Notes: generated from the letters alone by a model not told the origin. A DNA stretch of 64,000 nt from JAUILA01 sp964563925 (GCA_964563925.1 CAZLZD010000011.1:29589-93588); one strand, 5' to 3'; counted from the first letter of the stretch, positions 44,432 to 54,296 are shown. A program made the numbers and translations.

Positions 44432-44447
44432 CTTTGTCTCGACAAAG
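44432..44447. promoter_or_regulatory. palindrome upstream of the SprB gene
   Basis: CTTTGTCTCGACAAAG is a 7+7 base palindrome around TC, 64 bases before the ATG of the surface protein and on its presumed leader or promoter. It may be an operator. No U run follows, so it is not a terminator. Confidence 0.4.
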
Positions 44448-44484
44448 CGACATTATTCAAGATAAAATGAAATTGAAATAATAC

Positions 44485-44511
44485 AAAAAACCGGCTTTAT
44501 GGCCGGTTTTT
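44485..44511 (-). terminator. hairpin terminator of the thioredoxin-fold-like gene
   Basis: The stem AAAACCGGC (44487-44495) pairs with GCCGGTTTT (44502-44510) over a 6-base loop. A U run is present on both strands. It ends the minus-strand gene at 44543 and insulates the SprB promoter. Confidence 0.82.
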
Positions 44512-44542
44512 ATGCAGTAATTGTTGATTTTCAGTACGTTGT

Positions 44543-45088
44543 CTACTCCTCCAGAACGTTCTCAATTTCTGTCATTTTTTTATCACTGAATGCTCCGCTC
44601 GTTGCATAAACGATTTTGCCATTTTTGTCGAGTACGAACAGATAGGGCACGTCCTTTTTTTCAAAGGCCAGGGTATCTTTATAGGGCTTGAGCGATCCTT
44701 TATAGAAAAGAATATAGGGCAGGAGCCTTTCATCGATGTTTTTGGAGACCTTTTTCTTGGCCGCACCGGTTGCGGCAGCGTTTACTCCGGTGAACATTGG
44801 CACGAAATACACATTGACATCATACTGAAAGGAAGAAAACAAACCCGTTGCCTCACGAATGAATTTGTTATATATGGGGGAAAACCAGGTGTTGAGGTCG
44901 TCCTCCGATTTCTTGGAATACGCCAGGCCGATCACCGAGTATTTCCCTTTAGTATCCTGTGGCAGACTCACCTCAAGATCCTCCACCGTTTCCGCAGTCA
45001 GTTCCGGAAATGGCTTTCCCGTAACCTGTCCGACTACCATTCCAGCCGGAATCATCAGCACACAAAGGCTAAAAATAATTCGTTTCAT
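44543..45088 (-). CDS. secreted thioredoxin-fold-like protein without CXXC
   Basis: The 181-residue protein has a signal peptide (MKRIIFSLCVLMIPAGMVVGQ; ATG 45088, a longer frame exists but breaks the signal). The mature part flows like a thioredoxin fold: GKYSVIGLAYSKKSEDDLNTWF, YDVNVYFVPMF, VPYLFVLDKNGKIVYAT. It has no CXXC; the place after the first strand reads AYSKKSE. So it is not a thiol oxidoreductase. Resemblance to Atp10-type assembly factors is possible but weak. It is a single gene with its own terminator. Confidence 0.6.
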   Translation of the reverse strand: MKRIIFSLCVLMIPAGMVVGQVTGKPFPELTAETVEDLEVSLPQDTKGKYSVIGLAYSKKSEDDLNTWFSPIYNKFIREATGLFSSFQYDVNVYFVPMFTGVNAAATGAAKKKVSKNIDERLLPYILFYKGSLKPYKDTLAFEKKDVPYLFVLDKNGKIVYATSGAFSDKKMTEIENVLEE

Positions 45089-45159
45089 ATCGCTAAAAGT
45101 ATTTTTTCTAATGATACGAAATAACAGGCCTATTATTGGATGCAATGTAAGGAATGGCG

Positions 45160-46683
45160 TTATTCTCCTTCAGAATTAGCCGGATTATTCGATAAGGTGT
45201 TTTTTCCGGCGGTAAAATAAAATGTCTTTCCTGTATAGACAGAGTCATCCTGTTCCTTCACGGTATTGACAAAGTGGAATTCAGCACGTCCTCCGTATTC
45301 TTCAAGATGAAGGATCAGGAATCCATGGTCCCGCAGGTTTGTATACTTAAGATGTGGGTTTACGGGAGGGCCCGTGATGGATTTTTCCCGTTCGATTACT
45401 TCCTCATCGGGATTACTTTCATTCGCATTTGCGCTGTTGATGCTTGTCACCCCAAACTCAAGGGCCAGGGCGCCCTGCCCGGTCTGCTCATTATATTCAT
45501 TAAACGGATCGGTCACTACCTCAAAGGCCCACGACGAATGGGTATCCCCGGTGGTAATAATAACGTTCTTGCCAAGATCCTTCAGAAATTTAGCGAGTTC
45601 TGCCTGTTCAACCGGATATCCGTCCCATGCATCCATATTGCGGGTCTCCCCGGAAGGGTTCCAGTTCAGGTATGAAAAGATAACCTGGTTGCCCAGTACC
45701 TGCCAGACAGCATCTGATTCCTGCAGTCCTTTCTTCAGCCACTTTAGCTGTACATTTCCCAGCATACTCCGTGAACTGTCCGAATAAGTCTCATCTGCAA
45801 CGCCGCTCACGGGGGCAGTTCTACCGGCCAGTCGCTCGTCCAGCATAAACAACTCAGCCATATCACCAAATGAAAACGAACGGTACAGCTCATCGCCTTC
45901 TCTGACGGGCATCCACTCATAGTAGACTTGTCTCGCGATGGCCCGTCGCTGCATATAATCGCCCTCTTCGTCCTGATGGTTCTGCGCACCGCTCACATAG
46001 GCATTATTGGCAATTTCATGATCATCCCAGATGGTAATGAACGGGTGTGTTTTATGTACCCTCGCCAGGTCGGGATCAGACCGGTACTGGCGGTAGCGCC
46101 TGCGATAATCCTCCACATCAAGAATCTCGTGAGCCGGATCGTGCAAGCGCCCCAGGGTTGTATCCCCATAGACACCAACGCCATATTCATAAATATAATC
46201 GCCCAGGTGAAGTACTGCATCTATGTCCTCCATCTCGGCAATGGCCCCGTAGGCATTGAAATAGCCCCATTCGTAGTTGCTGCAGCTCACCACGGCAAAT
46301 CGTATATCCTTTGTCATTCCCACCGGGGCCGTGCGGGTACGCCCGACTTCACTATAAATATCCCCGAGACGAAAACGGTAATAGTAGCGTGCGTCCGGCT
46401 CAAGGGAATCAGCTACAGCCTTAAAGGTAAAGTCCCGGCCGCGGTCAGACTGAGCCGTCCCTGTCCGAACGATTTCTGTAAATTCAGCATCCCGGCTCAC
46501 CTCCCACTCTACGGAAAGATTGGCAGAATCTTCCGGAACAGCGCGGGTCCACAACACCACCGAGGCTGAATCAGGATCACCGGAGGCAACTCCATGGGTA
46601 AATGATAAAATCCGGGCCTCCTCAGGCTCAGGCGTGCACCCCCAAACCAGCAGGCCGATGAAAAATATACGCAGATGCTTCAT
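45160..46683 (-). CDS. PhoD-type alkaline phosphatase, lipoprotein
   Basis: The 507-residue protein begins with a signal ending VWGC (lipobox, Cys16). An N-terminal fibronectin-like domain (about 27-120, FTHGVASGDPDSASVVLWTR) is next. The metallophosphoesterase domain has VSCSNYEWG, LHLGDYIYEYG, TIWDDHEIANNAY and TGDTHSSWAFE, the metal-ligand motifs of PhoD phosphodiesterases/phosphatases. It acts outside the inner membrane on phosphate esters or diesters. Its stop is 71 bases past the next gene start. Confidence 0.93.
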   Translation of the reverse strand: MKHLRIFFIGLLVWGCTPEPEEARILSFTHGVASGDPDSASVVLWTRAVPEDSANLSVEWEVSRDAEFTEIVRTGTAQSDRGRDFTFKAVADSLEPDARYYYRFRLGDIYSEVGRTRTAPVGMTKDIRFAVVSCSNYEWGYFNAYGAIAEMEDIDAVLHLGDYIYEYGVGVYGDTTLGRLHDPAHEILDVEDYRRRYRQYRSDPDLARVHKTHPFITIWDDHEIANNAYVSGAQNHQDEEGDYMQRRAIARQVYYEWMPVREGDELYRSFSFGDMAELFMLDERLAGRTAPVSGVADETYSDSSRSMLGNVQLKWLKKGLQESDAVWQVLGNQVIFSYLNWNPSGETRNMDAWDGYPVEQAELAKFLKDLGKNVIITTGDTHSSWAFEVVTDPFNEYNEQTGQGALALEFGVTSINSANANESNPDEEVIEREKSITGPPVNPHLKYTNLRDHGFLILHLEEYGGRAEFHFVNTVKEQDDSVYTGKTFYFTAGKNTLSNNPANSEGE

Positions 46684-46827
46684 AGCCTGAAATTATGGAA
46701 ATTACATTTTTCAGCCTAGCTTATATCACTAATCAGCGGAGATAAATACAGATAATGCCGGTTCGGTTATCAAGAGTAAACCTATTTCCATTTTTTTTCG
46801 TTGATTATAAATATTATTCAGGATCCT

Positions 46828-49200
46828 ATGAGCACGACATCTACTTCTTTCCCCTATAAGTCAAGACTGGATTTTGGGCCGTTACTTTCCTTTTGGAAGA
46901 ACAACCTCAAGACACATCCTGCCCTGAAGGAGCATCCGGTAAGCCGGATTCTGGCAGACAGGAAAACGGTCGGACAACTGACCGGCGATGTATCGGTGGA
47001 TACCCTGAAGGAACATAAGGAGGCTGTGGCCATGATTCTGAGTGCCATCTTTCCACCGGCACTGATTGATGAGGAAATGGTGGCTGTCCATATCCCCTTT
47101 CAGGATGATGCCTTTTTCGCAACAAATAAATATAAGCAGATTCTCTCGGCTCATCAGAGGACACAAAAGGAAGTATCTGTGACGGGCACAAGCGGTGACC
47201 TGGGTGAAAATTGTGAAGTTATTGCAGGACTGTATATTCTCAAGCAATATTACCGGCACGATCTCGAAGTGGATATTCCAATCATCGTTCAGGCAAAGGA
47301 TAATGAAACCGGCCTTGAGAAGGTATATAAACTGGAGGTAAATACCCAGTTTGCTGAAATCGATATTGTGGGAGAATTACCGGAGATCTCCGACCACATT
47401 ATTGAAAAGTTGCTCAATAACCTGACAGACCATGCGCTCTGGCAAAAGCATATGCCAACCGACCGGTTTATTTTCAGGGGGTTTACCATAAACCGGTTGA
47501 CCGATGTAACCGGACAGGAAATGCTTTCCTCCGTTAAATATTATCTACTCAAGCGGGATGCGGTCACATGCGGGGTAAATTTTCAAACAATCCAGCAAAA
47601 ACTCAGGTCCCTGTTCGGCCTTCCAGAACTGAAACTGGGCATCGTCTTTTTTGACGAGTCATACAACATTATTTCAAATGCAGGCCTCAGCGAATGGAAC
47701 TCCTTCCTGGCCAATTGCGACTGTAAGGAGGTAACGTGTGATTCTTTCAGGGACTCGGTATATGATGAGGTCTTTCACACCCGGAAGGCAGTGATCATCG
47801 AAGACCTTCAGAATCACCCCGGGATTTCTTCGCTGGAAAAAAACATGGTAAAAAACGGGATTCGTAACCTGGCCCTGGCTCCCTTGGTCAGTAATGGTAA
47901 AATCCTTGGCATGCTGGAACTTGCCACACCTACCCCTGGCAAACTCAATTCCATGAATGCCGCAAAATTGGTCAATGTCCTGCCAATGTTTACAGCTGCT
48001 ATTCAACGGGTCCTTGGTGACCTGAATGTCGAAGTCCGTGCCCTTATCCAGAAAGAGTGTACCGCAATTCATCCGAGCGTGGAATGGAAATTCATCGAAG
48101 AAGGGTTCAAGCTGATCCGTCAAAGATCAGTCAACGGAAGCAGGCAAATGCCCGAGATCGTATTTGAGAATGTCTATCCGTTATTCGGGATGAGTGATAT
48201 ACGAAATTCATCCGTGTACCGGAATACCTCCATCCGGGAAGATCTTGTGGCAAACCTGGAGGCGGCCGAAGAGGTGCTGGATACCCTGTATCACCACAAG
48301 CACATGGATATTTTCAAGGAACTGGGATTTCGGGTCCGTAAGGAACTGGGGCACATCTCGAACGGACTTGCTTCCGGAGACGAAAGCAATATCCTTGATT
48401 TTATTCGTAATGAAGTGAATAAATCACTGAAGATTTACAGTGAATCCGAGCCCGACATACAATCTATTGTGAGTGGTTACTTTAAAAAGCTTGACCCTGA
48501 CTTCGGGGTGATCTATAAGCACCGGAAAGCTTTTGAAGAGAGCCTCACAAAGATTAACGAGACGATCTCTGATTTCATTGATGAATCCGAAAAGCTGGCT
48601 CAGGACATTTTCCCCCACTATTTCGAAAAATACAAAACAGACGGGGTCGAGTATAATATGTACGTGGGACAGTCACTGACAAATGAGCGCGTATTTGATA
48701 AATTGTACCTTAAAAACTTTCGGCTCTGGCAGTTGGTGATGATGACGCAAATCGCAGGCAAGGTGAAGACGTTGCAGTCCGAATTGAGCCATCCTCTCGA
48801 GATAACGCAGCTCATACTGGTTCAAAATGAATCACTGGATATCCGGTTCCGCAAAGATGAAAAGCATTTTGACGTTGACGGTGCCTACAATATCCGTTAC
48901 GAAATCATCAAGAAGCGGATCGATAAAGCCTTCATAAAGGGAACTTCGGAGCGTCTCACCCAACCTGGTAAAATCAGTATTGTTTATTCCAATGAAAAGG
49001 AATCAGAGGAATATCAGAAGTACATCGACTACCTTCAGGCCGGAGGGTACCTGAAGGGCGAACTTGAACTCCTGGAACTCGAGGATGTCCAGGGGGCAAA
49101 CGGACTACGGGCAATGCGTGTGACGGTCAATACTGAAGCCAGTCAACAGGATCATTCTAAAGAATTAAAGAAAACGATTGAGGAAGTATTAAATCAATAA
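46828..49200 (+). CDS. large GAF-domain protein, otherwise uncharacterised
   Basis: The 790-residue soluble protein has no signal. The middle holds a GAF domain (about 265-400) with IVFFDESYNII and RKAVIIEDLQNHPGI, then GIRNLALAPLVSNGKILGMLELATP. The first 250 residues and the last 390 match nothing I recognise. The C-terminal half is helical and charged (KELGHISNGLASGDESNILDFI, FIDESEKLAQDIFPHYFEKYKTDGVEYNMYVG split by no gap). No kinase, cyclase, GGDEF or HTH output is seen. ATG 46828 is chosen over TTG 46801. It stands alone. Confidence 0.72.
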   Translation: MSTTSTSFPYKSRLDFGPLLSFWKNNLKTHPALKEHPVSRILADRKTVGQLTGDVSVDTLKEHKEAVAMILSAIFPPALIDEEMVAVHIPFQDDAFFATNKYKQILSAHQRTQKEVSVTGTSGDLGENCEVIAGLYILKQYYRHDLEVDIPIIVQAKDNETGLEKVYKLEVNTQFAEIDIVGELPEISDHIIEKLLNNLTDHALWQKHMPTDRFIFRGFTINRLTDVTGQEMLSSVKYYLLKRDAVTCGVNFQTIQQKLRSLFGLPELKLGIVFFDESYNIISNAGLSEWNSFLANCDCKEVTCDSFRDSVYDEVFHTRKAVIIEDLQNHPGISSLEKNMVKNGIRNLALAPLVSNGKILGMLELATPTPGKLNSMNAAKLVNVLPMFTAAIQRVLGDLNVEVRALIQKECTAIHPSVEWKFIEEGFKLIRQRSVNGSRQMPEIVFENVYPLFGMSDIRNSSVYRNTSIREDLVANLEAAEEVLDTLYHHKHMDIFKELGFRVRKELGHISNGLASGDESNILDFIRNEVNKSLKIYSESEPDIQSIVSGYFKKLDPDFGVIYKHRKAFEESLTKINETISDFIDESEKLAQDIFPHYFEKYKTDGVEYNMYVGQSLTNERVFDKLYLKNFRLWQLVMMTQIAGKVKTLQSELSHPLEITQLILVQNESLDIRFRKDEKHFDVDGAYNIRYEIIKKRIDKAFIKGTSERLTQPGKISIVYSNEKESEEYQKYIDYLQAGGYLKGELELLELEDVQGANGLRAMRVTVNTEASQQDHSKELKKTIEEVLNQ

Positions 49201-49466
49201 CCTCCGTTGATTCGCATAAGCCCTTTGAGGATCACTGTGTTTTTCCCTTTGAATATATTTACATTGTTAATGTGAAGTCCGTGAATAATCACGGCGACAG
49301 TCCACAGTAGAATCAGGAAAAACCACGGCCAGCGTGACGCCGGTGACCGGTAAATAAATAAGACTATCGACATGCTCGCCACGAGGTACATGGCGATATG
49401 AAGCAGGTACCAGTTTAGCTGGCGAAGGAGCTTCCTTGATTTTGATAGAAAGTCAAATTCTGACAC
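49194..49466 (-). CDS. small 2TM-domain protein
   Basis: The 90-residue protein has two membrane helices (about 20-40 and 47-65; LHIAMYLVASMSIVLFIYR and WFFLILLWTVAVIIHGLHI). The W/H pattern fits the 2TM domain found in Bacteroidota and fused to some regulators. The start is GTG at 49466; the only later ATG cuts into helix 1. It overlaps the 3' end of the GAF gene by 7 bases. Function unknown. Confidence 0.5.
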   Translation of the reverse strand: MSEFDFLSKSRKLLRQLNWYLLHIAMYLVASMSIVLFIYRSPASRWPWFFLILLWTVAVIIHGLHINNVNIFKGKNTVILKGLMRINGGY

Positions 49467-49599
49467 GGCAGGTATTTTCCTGTAAAATAGCTAAATTATA
49501 GGGTGTGCAAAAGGATCGTACTGTGAAGTGGTCAAAATAAGGCTTCAGGAAACAATCCGTCAGACGAACAGGTTAGTATTACAACCAAAACCTCTAACG

Positions 49600-50067
49600 A
49601 TGAAAGGCAATCCAATTGAAAAAACGAGTATAAAATACGGCATCTATACTGCCGTAACGCTGATCGTTTTCTTTTTATTCATGAAGTTGATCGGTCTTGT
49701 CGAGGTCTATGAGCTGCGTGTGCTTAATGTGATATTTTTATTCACCGGTGTATATCTGGCTATCAAGCATTATCGTCACACTGCCGACAAACCGGCGTAT
49801 CTTAGCGGATTGGGTGTAGGTATATTTACGTCAGCCGTGGCGTTGATTCTTTTCTCCTTTTTCGTAATCATTTACCTGGCCGCTATTGACCCGGAATTGA
49901 TGTTGTCACTAAAGGCCGATGAATATTTCGGCCAGTACCTGAACCCTTATATTGCCGGTGCAGCCATATTCCTGGAAGGAACCCTGTCGGGTTTGTTGAT
50001 GTCTTTCATTTTAATGCAGTACTATAAGCGCAGCCACATGGACGAGTCTGAAGATTCTGTGCTGTAG
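49600..50067 (+). CDS. DUF4199-like four-helix membrane protein
   Basis: The 155-residue protein has about four membrane helices (residues 13-31, 36-55, 66-93 and 113-137) and the GVYLAIKHYRHTAD plus YLSGLGVGIFTSAVAL phrases common to DUF4199. ATG 49600 is preferred to the longer frame at 49528. It is a single gene, 2 bases from the convergent fabF-like stop. Function unknown. Confidence 0.58.
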   Translation: MKGNPIEKTSIKYGIYTAVTLIVFFLFMKLIGLVEVYELRVLNVIFLFTGVYLAIKHYRHTADKPAYLSGLGVGIFTSAVALILFSFFVIIYLAAIDPELMLSLKADEYFGQYLNPYIAGAAIFLEGTLSGLLMSFILMQYYKRSHMDESEDSVL

Positions 50068-50069
50068 TT

Positions 50070-51344
50070 TCAGGCTTTCCGGTCAAACTTCCTGAAAAGG
50101 ACTACCGCATTATGACCGCCGAATCCAAAATTGTTATTAAGGGCATACCGAATATCAGGATCATGTACCGGCTTGTGCCATACATATGAAAATCCTTCGG
50201 GAAGTGCCTTATCGGGATGATGCGTATTGATGGTAGGGGGTATTTTACCCTCCCGTATGGCCTGTACCGTAAAAACTCCTTCGAGTGCGCCGGCTGCACC
50301 TAATAGATGACCCGTAGACCCTTTTGTGGCACTGATTTTTACCCCTGACCTTTTCTCCTCAGGTATAAGGGAGGCAAGTGCCTTCAATTCACCCATATCA
50401 CCAGCTGGTGTCCCGGTAGCATGAAGATTGACATAATCGATATCAGCGGCTGATATCCCGGCCTCATCCAGTGCCTGAGAGATCGCCAGTCTGGCTCCTT
50501 CTCCATCGGGATGAGTGGAAGTCGCATGATAGGCATCATTCGACATACCGGCCCCTGCCACTTCGGCGTATATGGGAGCATTTCGCTTCAATGCATGTTC
50601 CAATTCTTCGAAAACCAACATTCCTGCCCCTTCGCCCATCACGAATCCGTCCCGGTCGGCATCAAGCGGTGTGGAAGCTAATGAAGGCGTATCATTCTTG
50701 GTTGACAATGCTTTCATGGCCGCGAAACCACCAATATTGGTGCGGCTGATAGGAGCATCACTGCCACCAGCCAGGATTAAATCAGCCTTATTCCAGCGAA
50801 TGTAATTGAAGGCATCCATGCAGGCAACGGTGGATGAGGCACACGCGGCAACAGGACAGTAATTTATCCCCCGCAGTCCATAGGCCATTGCAATCATTCC
50901 GGAAGGTGTATCAATCAATGTTTTCGGGATAAGGTACGGTGAGAACCGCGGACGCGCAGGGTCGGTCCCCAGGAGCCCTTCTTCGAGGCTTTCAATTCCC
51001 CCGTTTCCAGAAGCCCAGATTATTCCTGCCCTGACCGGATCAAACGCCTGTGCAGCATCCAGTCGGGCATCCTTCCATGCTTCACGGGCAACCACGAGGG
51101 CATAAAGCGAAATCCGGTCCATACGGTTTATCTCCTTGACCGTAAAGTGATCACGAAGATCAAACCCCTTGAGTTCGCAGGCGATTCTTACCGTAAATTC
51201 TGACGCATCAAAACGCTGAATCAGGTCTCCCCCGGAAACCCCGTTGCAAACTGATTCCCATGTCTGTGTCACGGTATGGCCTATCGGGGAAAGGGCACCA
51301 AGCCCTGTAACAACCACCCGGCGCGGGAACTTACTGGTCCCCAT
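50070..51344 (-). CDS. beta-ketoacyl-ACP synthase II-like enzyme
   Basis: The 424-residue condensing enzyme has the Cys-His-His triad: Cys168 (AACASSTVA), His in NLHATGTPAGD (about 309) and His in STGHLLGAAGA (about 344). VVTGLGALSPIG at the N-terminus and NNNFGFGGHNAV at the end are FabF motifs. It elongates acyl-ACP with malonyl-ACP. acpP and other fab genes are absent here, and its start overlaps the AsmA-like gene by 14 bases, so it may be a second FabF homologue with a specialised role. I give no symbol for that reason. Confidence 0.9.
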   Translation of the reverse strand: MGTSKFPRRVVVTGLGALSPIGHTVTQTWESVCNGVSGGDLIQRFDASEFTVRIACELKGFDLRDHFTVKEINRMDRISLYALVVAREAWKDARLDAAQAFDPVRAGIIWASGNGGIESLEEGLLGTDPARPRFSPYLIPKTLIDTPSGMIAMAYGLRGINYCPVAACASSTVACMDAFNYIRWNKADLILAGGSDAPISRTNIGGFAAMKALSTKNDTPSLASTPLDADRDGFVMGEGAGMLVFEELEHALKRNAPIYAEVAGAGMSNDAYHATSTHPDGEGARLAISQALDEAGISAADIDYVNLHATGTPAGDMGELKALASLIPEEKRSGVKISATKGSTGHLLGAAGALEGVFTVQAIREGKIPPTINTHHPDKALPEGFSYVWHKPVHDPDIRYALNNNFGFGGHNAVVLFRKFDRKA

Positions 51345-54276
51345 CCTGCTTTTTCTTCTTTTTAAACAGGTCTTTGATCACTTTGGTGGCCTCATCCTGC
51401 AGATCAGTTTTGGTCGAATCCTGCTTGAGCGAATCAGATTTGGCAGTATCGCTACCGGTTTTCTTTTTCAGCAAATCAGAAATAAGGTCCTCGGCCCTGG
51501 TGGAAGCTTCTTCCTTTATTGCATCCTTGACCTGATCCTTCTGCTCCTGCATCATCAACTGGGGCTGGGGATCTTTATACGTTCCTCCAAGCCCAATGGT
51601 AACCGGGATCACTTGTTCCCCGTCTCCAGTGGTAACTCCTGACTGGGTCAGAAATCCGGAAAGCGACCCGCCCAGTTTGGAAGCCGGTACATCCATCTGG
51701 ATTTTGTAGGCAATGGACCCGTCAATTGAGGTGGCACCTTCGACGGTGGTAGGATAGCCCCCGAGCACAAAGTCAAACGGGTTAACCAGTAATTTTCCAT
51801 CACGGATTTCGAAGGCCATAATCACATCACTCAGATTAAACTCAGAGGGGGTATTGAGACTGGTCAGCGAGGATATCCCCGACAGAATCTGCGAGTTTTG
51901 AAGGGTTGCCTGCATCAACTCGAGCATTCCCCGGGCATCCACCGTATTTAACTTTGCCGTCATGTCTTCGTTCAGCAACCCGTTGATATTAAAATTGGCT
52001 GAATACGTGCCGGTCAGTTTCTCTGCAATGGGTGCGAATTTTCGAACCATCTCGAACGCCTTAAACGACTGGGCGATGGATACCTGTTTAATATCCAGTC
52101 CGAAGGCATATCTAGGCTCCTCCTCATTTTGAGTGGAATATGTTCCTTTAACGCCAAATTCTCCCCCCAGCATATTGAAGTTAAGTCCGCTCAGATCAAC
52201 CGTTTCATCCCTGACAATCATACGCCCCATGGCATTGGTCAGGGAAAGATCAAGAACATCCACCTGGGCCAGGGAAGTGGTTACCTCGAAATCCACATTC
52301 GCCGGTACCGGAATGACAGAGGCTGCCGAATCGGTCGCAGTTACCGCTGCTGCGGATTCTTCCTCCACCATAAATTCGTTCAGGTCAATATATTTTGATT
52401 TGACGTCCATGCTACCTTTAAGGGTCTGATTGTCTTCAAATACATACCCCAGGTAATTCTCCACCCGGCCCGTGGCTGAAAAATCACTTTTGCCAATCGT
52501 ACCATTCATTTGCTGGACCTGCATAAAGCGCGGGTCAAAGGATGCTGCTGCCTCAGTGATAGCTACCGAATAGGGAAGCTCATTATCTGAATAGGTAAAA
52601 TTCATCAGCGTCACTGTTCCGCTGGTCGGTAATTCATTGTAGCGCTCGGCCTCCAGTGAAGCAAGGTTGCCACTGGTATGGATATCTGCATTAATGATAC
52701 CCGCGATCTGCATATTCTCCAGGTCCATGATACCAGCCACTTTCGAAAGGTCAAGTTTGCCTGTAGCATCCAGATTCCACATGTAGTTCACCAGGTTCTT
52801 AATTTCTCCCTGAAGTGAGAACGGTGCCCCGTCCATGGTCATGGAAAAATTCCCGATTTGCGCAATAAAGTCTTCCATTCTTCCCGTAGGATTATTCATC
52901 GTGGCTTGCAGGTTCAGCGCCTCAAGGGCATATGGCAGGTCTTCGGTACGTACAAAGCCATCGGTAATGGATATTTTCCCGGTCATGCCTGGCATCACAT
53001 TTTGCACGCTGTCATATATCCCTTCAGCCGTAAGGTCCACGCTGGCCTTTCCGCGCAGGGTCATTCCTTCCATCGGAAAGATTGAGGTGATTTCCTCAAA
53101 ATTCAGATTAGCCTTTACGTTGGCATCAATCGGATAATTACGGAGATTTTCCAGGATAATCCGCGCATCAACCGGGTTGTTCCCAAACTCGAGATGGAGT
53201 GTATTCAGGGCCACGCGGGTGTTTTCCACCACACCATCCTGATTCAGGATTTCCAGATCGAGGGAAATATTTTTAACTGCCTCCGGAAGATCCGGGTATT
53301 TGAACATCGCATTCTGCGTGGCTACCTTCAGGTCAAATGCCGGATTACGAAGACTGTCCATTGTGCCTTTAATATGGGCGGACAGGTCCAGCGTACCTTC
53401 ACTGGTAATGTCGGCAAACTGATCATTATAAATCCCCGGTACCAGGGACAGCAGGCTCTTAAAGGTATTATCCAGGGCCGTGATGGTCAGGTCCATGTCA
53501 ATTGCATCGGCAGGCATGGAAATACGGCCGTCCACACCAATATTAAGATCATTCAGCCTGAGGTAGTTCTCCTTAAATTCATAGGTACTGTAATTATCGC
53601 TGATGGTCATGATTACGTCACCCTCAAGACGCTTGTTGGTCACATATTCGGTACCGTCGAAGGCAAAGGATACCGAATCTGACAGGGTATACGTGGTAAG
53701 GTCAAATACATCTGCCTGCAGGTTCCCGCTTCCCGAATGTTGAATATTCTTAAGCACCATGCGCATTTTTTGCTGCGCGTCAGTGTATTCCAGATACCCA
53801 TTACTGATTTCCCAATGATCAATTACCACCGAGGCAGAAGAAGACGCTTCCCCGCTGGCGGCATCCTCTTCGTCAGAGGCAATGGCAATATCATAGTTGG
53901 CCGCACCATCTTCGTTGATCCTGAGGTAAATTACCGGCTCATTGAGCGAAATTCCCTCCACTTTCACCTCATCTCCCAGTAAACTAAACAGGTTTATTTC
54001 CACTTCGACTTCCTCCACAGTCAGAAGCACTTCATTTTCAAAGGGGGCATGATTTACAATACCCAGCTCGCTGAGACTCGCCGTGGCATTCGGAAAATTG
54101 CGAAGAAGCGACAGGGAGAAATTGGCCGGGTCCCAGACGACCTCGGCATTAACCGACTCCGAAATTGATTTATTCACTGCATCCCGAATCTGAGATTTAA
54201 AGATAATCGGGACCAATAGTGTCGCCAGGAACAAAATGAACACGACACTAAAAAAAATGATGAGGGCCTTTTTCAT
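51331..54276 (-). CDS. large AsmA-like periplasmic protein
   Basis: The 981-residue protein has an N-terminal membrane helix (about 4-26) and then a long repeating beta-sheet body of the AsmA/TamB kind (VNAEVVWDPANFSLSLLRNFPNA near residue 45 is the usual AsmA start). The C-terminal half has the AsmA_2 part with GLDIKQVSIAQSFKAFE. A charged Lys-rich tail ends it. Such proteins form lipid-conducting bridges between membranes. ATG 54276 is chosen over 54288 because a -7 box sits just before 54288. fabF overlaps its end. Confidence 0.88.
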   Translation of the reverse strand: MKKALIIFFSVVFILFLATLLVPIIFKSQIRDAVNKSISESVNAEVVWDPANFSLSLLRNFPNATASLSELGIVNHAPFENEVLLTVEEVEVEINLFSLLGDEVKVEGISLNEPVIYLRINEDGAANYDIAIASDEEDAASGEASSSASVVIDHWEISNGYLEYTDAQQKMRMVLKNIQHSGSGNLQADVFDLTTYTLSDSVSFAFDGTEYVTNKRLEGDVIMTISDNYSTYEFKENYLRLNDLNIGVDGRISMPADAIDMDLTITALDNTFKSLLSLVPGIYNDQFADITSEGTLDLSAHIKGTMDSLRNPAFDLKVATQNAMFKYPDLPEAVKNISLDLEILNQDGVVENTRVALNTLHLEFGNNPVDARIILENLRNYPIDANVKANLNFEEITSIFPMEGMTLRGKASVDLTAEGIYDSVQNVMPGMTGKISITDGFVRTEDLPYALEALNLQATMNNPTGRMEDFIAQIGNFSMTMDGAPFSLQGEIKNLVNYMWNLDATGKLDLSKVAGIMDLENMQIAGIINADIHTSGNLASLEAERYNELPTSGTVTLMNFTYSDNELPYSVAITEAAASFDPRFMQVQQMNGTIGKSDFSATGRVENYLGYVFEDNQTLKGSMDVKSKYIDLNEFMVEEESAAAVTATDSAASVIPVPANVDFEVTTSLAQVDVLDLSLTNAMGRMIVRDETVDLSGLNFNMLGGEFGVKGTYSTQNEEEPRYAFGLDIKQVSIAQSFKAFEMVRKFAPIAEKLTGTYSANFNINGLLNEDMTAKLNTVDARGMLELMQATLQNSQILSGISSLTSLNTPSEFNLSDVIMAFEIRDGKLLVNPFDFVLGGYPTTVEGATSIDGSIAYKIQMDVPASKLGGSLSGFLTQSGVTTGDGEQVIPVTIGLGGTYKDPQPQLMMQEQKDQVKDAIKEEASTRAEDLISDLLKKKTGSDTAKSDSLKQDSTKTDLQDEATKVIKDLFKKKKKQDGDQ

Positions 54277-54296
54277 AATTTGAAGCATTAAAAGTT

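Noticed and set aside
45928..46569. 213-codon open frame antisense to the PhoD phosphatase
   Set aside because: Shadow of a gene with clear metal motifs.
46684..46827. possible tRNA or small RNA in the gap before the GAF gene
   Set aside because: No cloverleaf, no CCA end and no strong hairpin; a GGTTCGG string alone is not enough.
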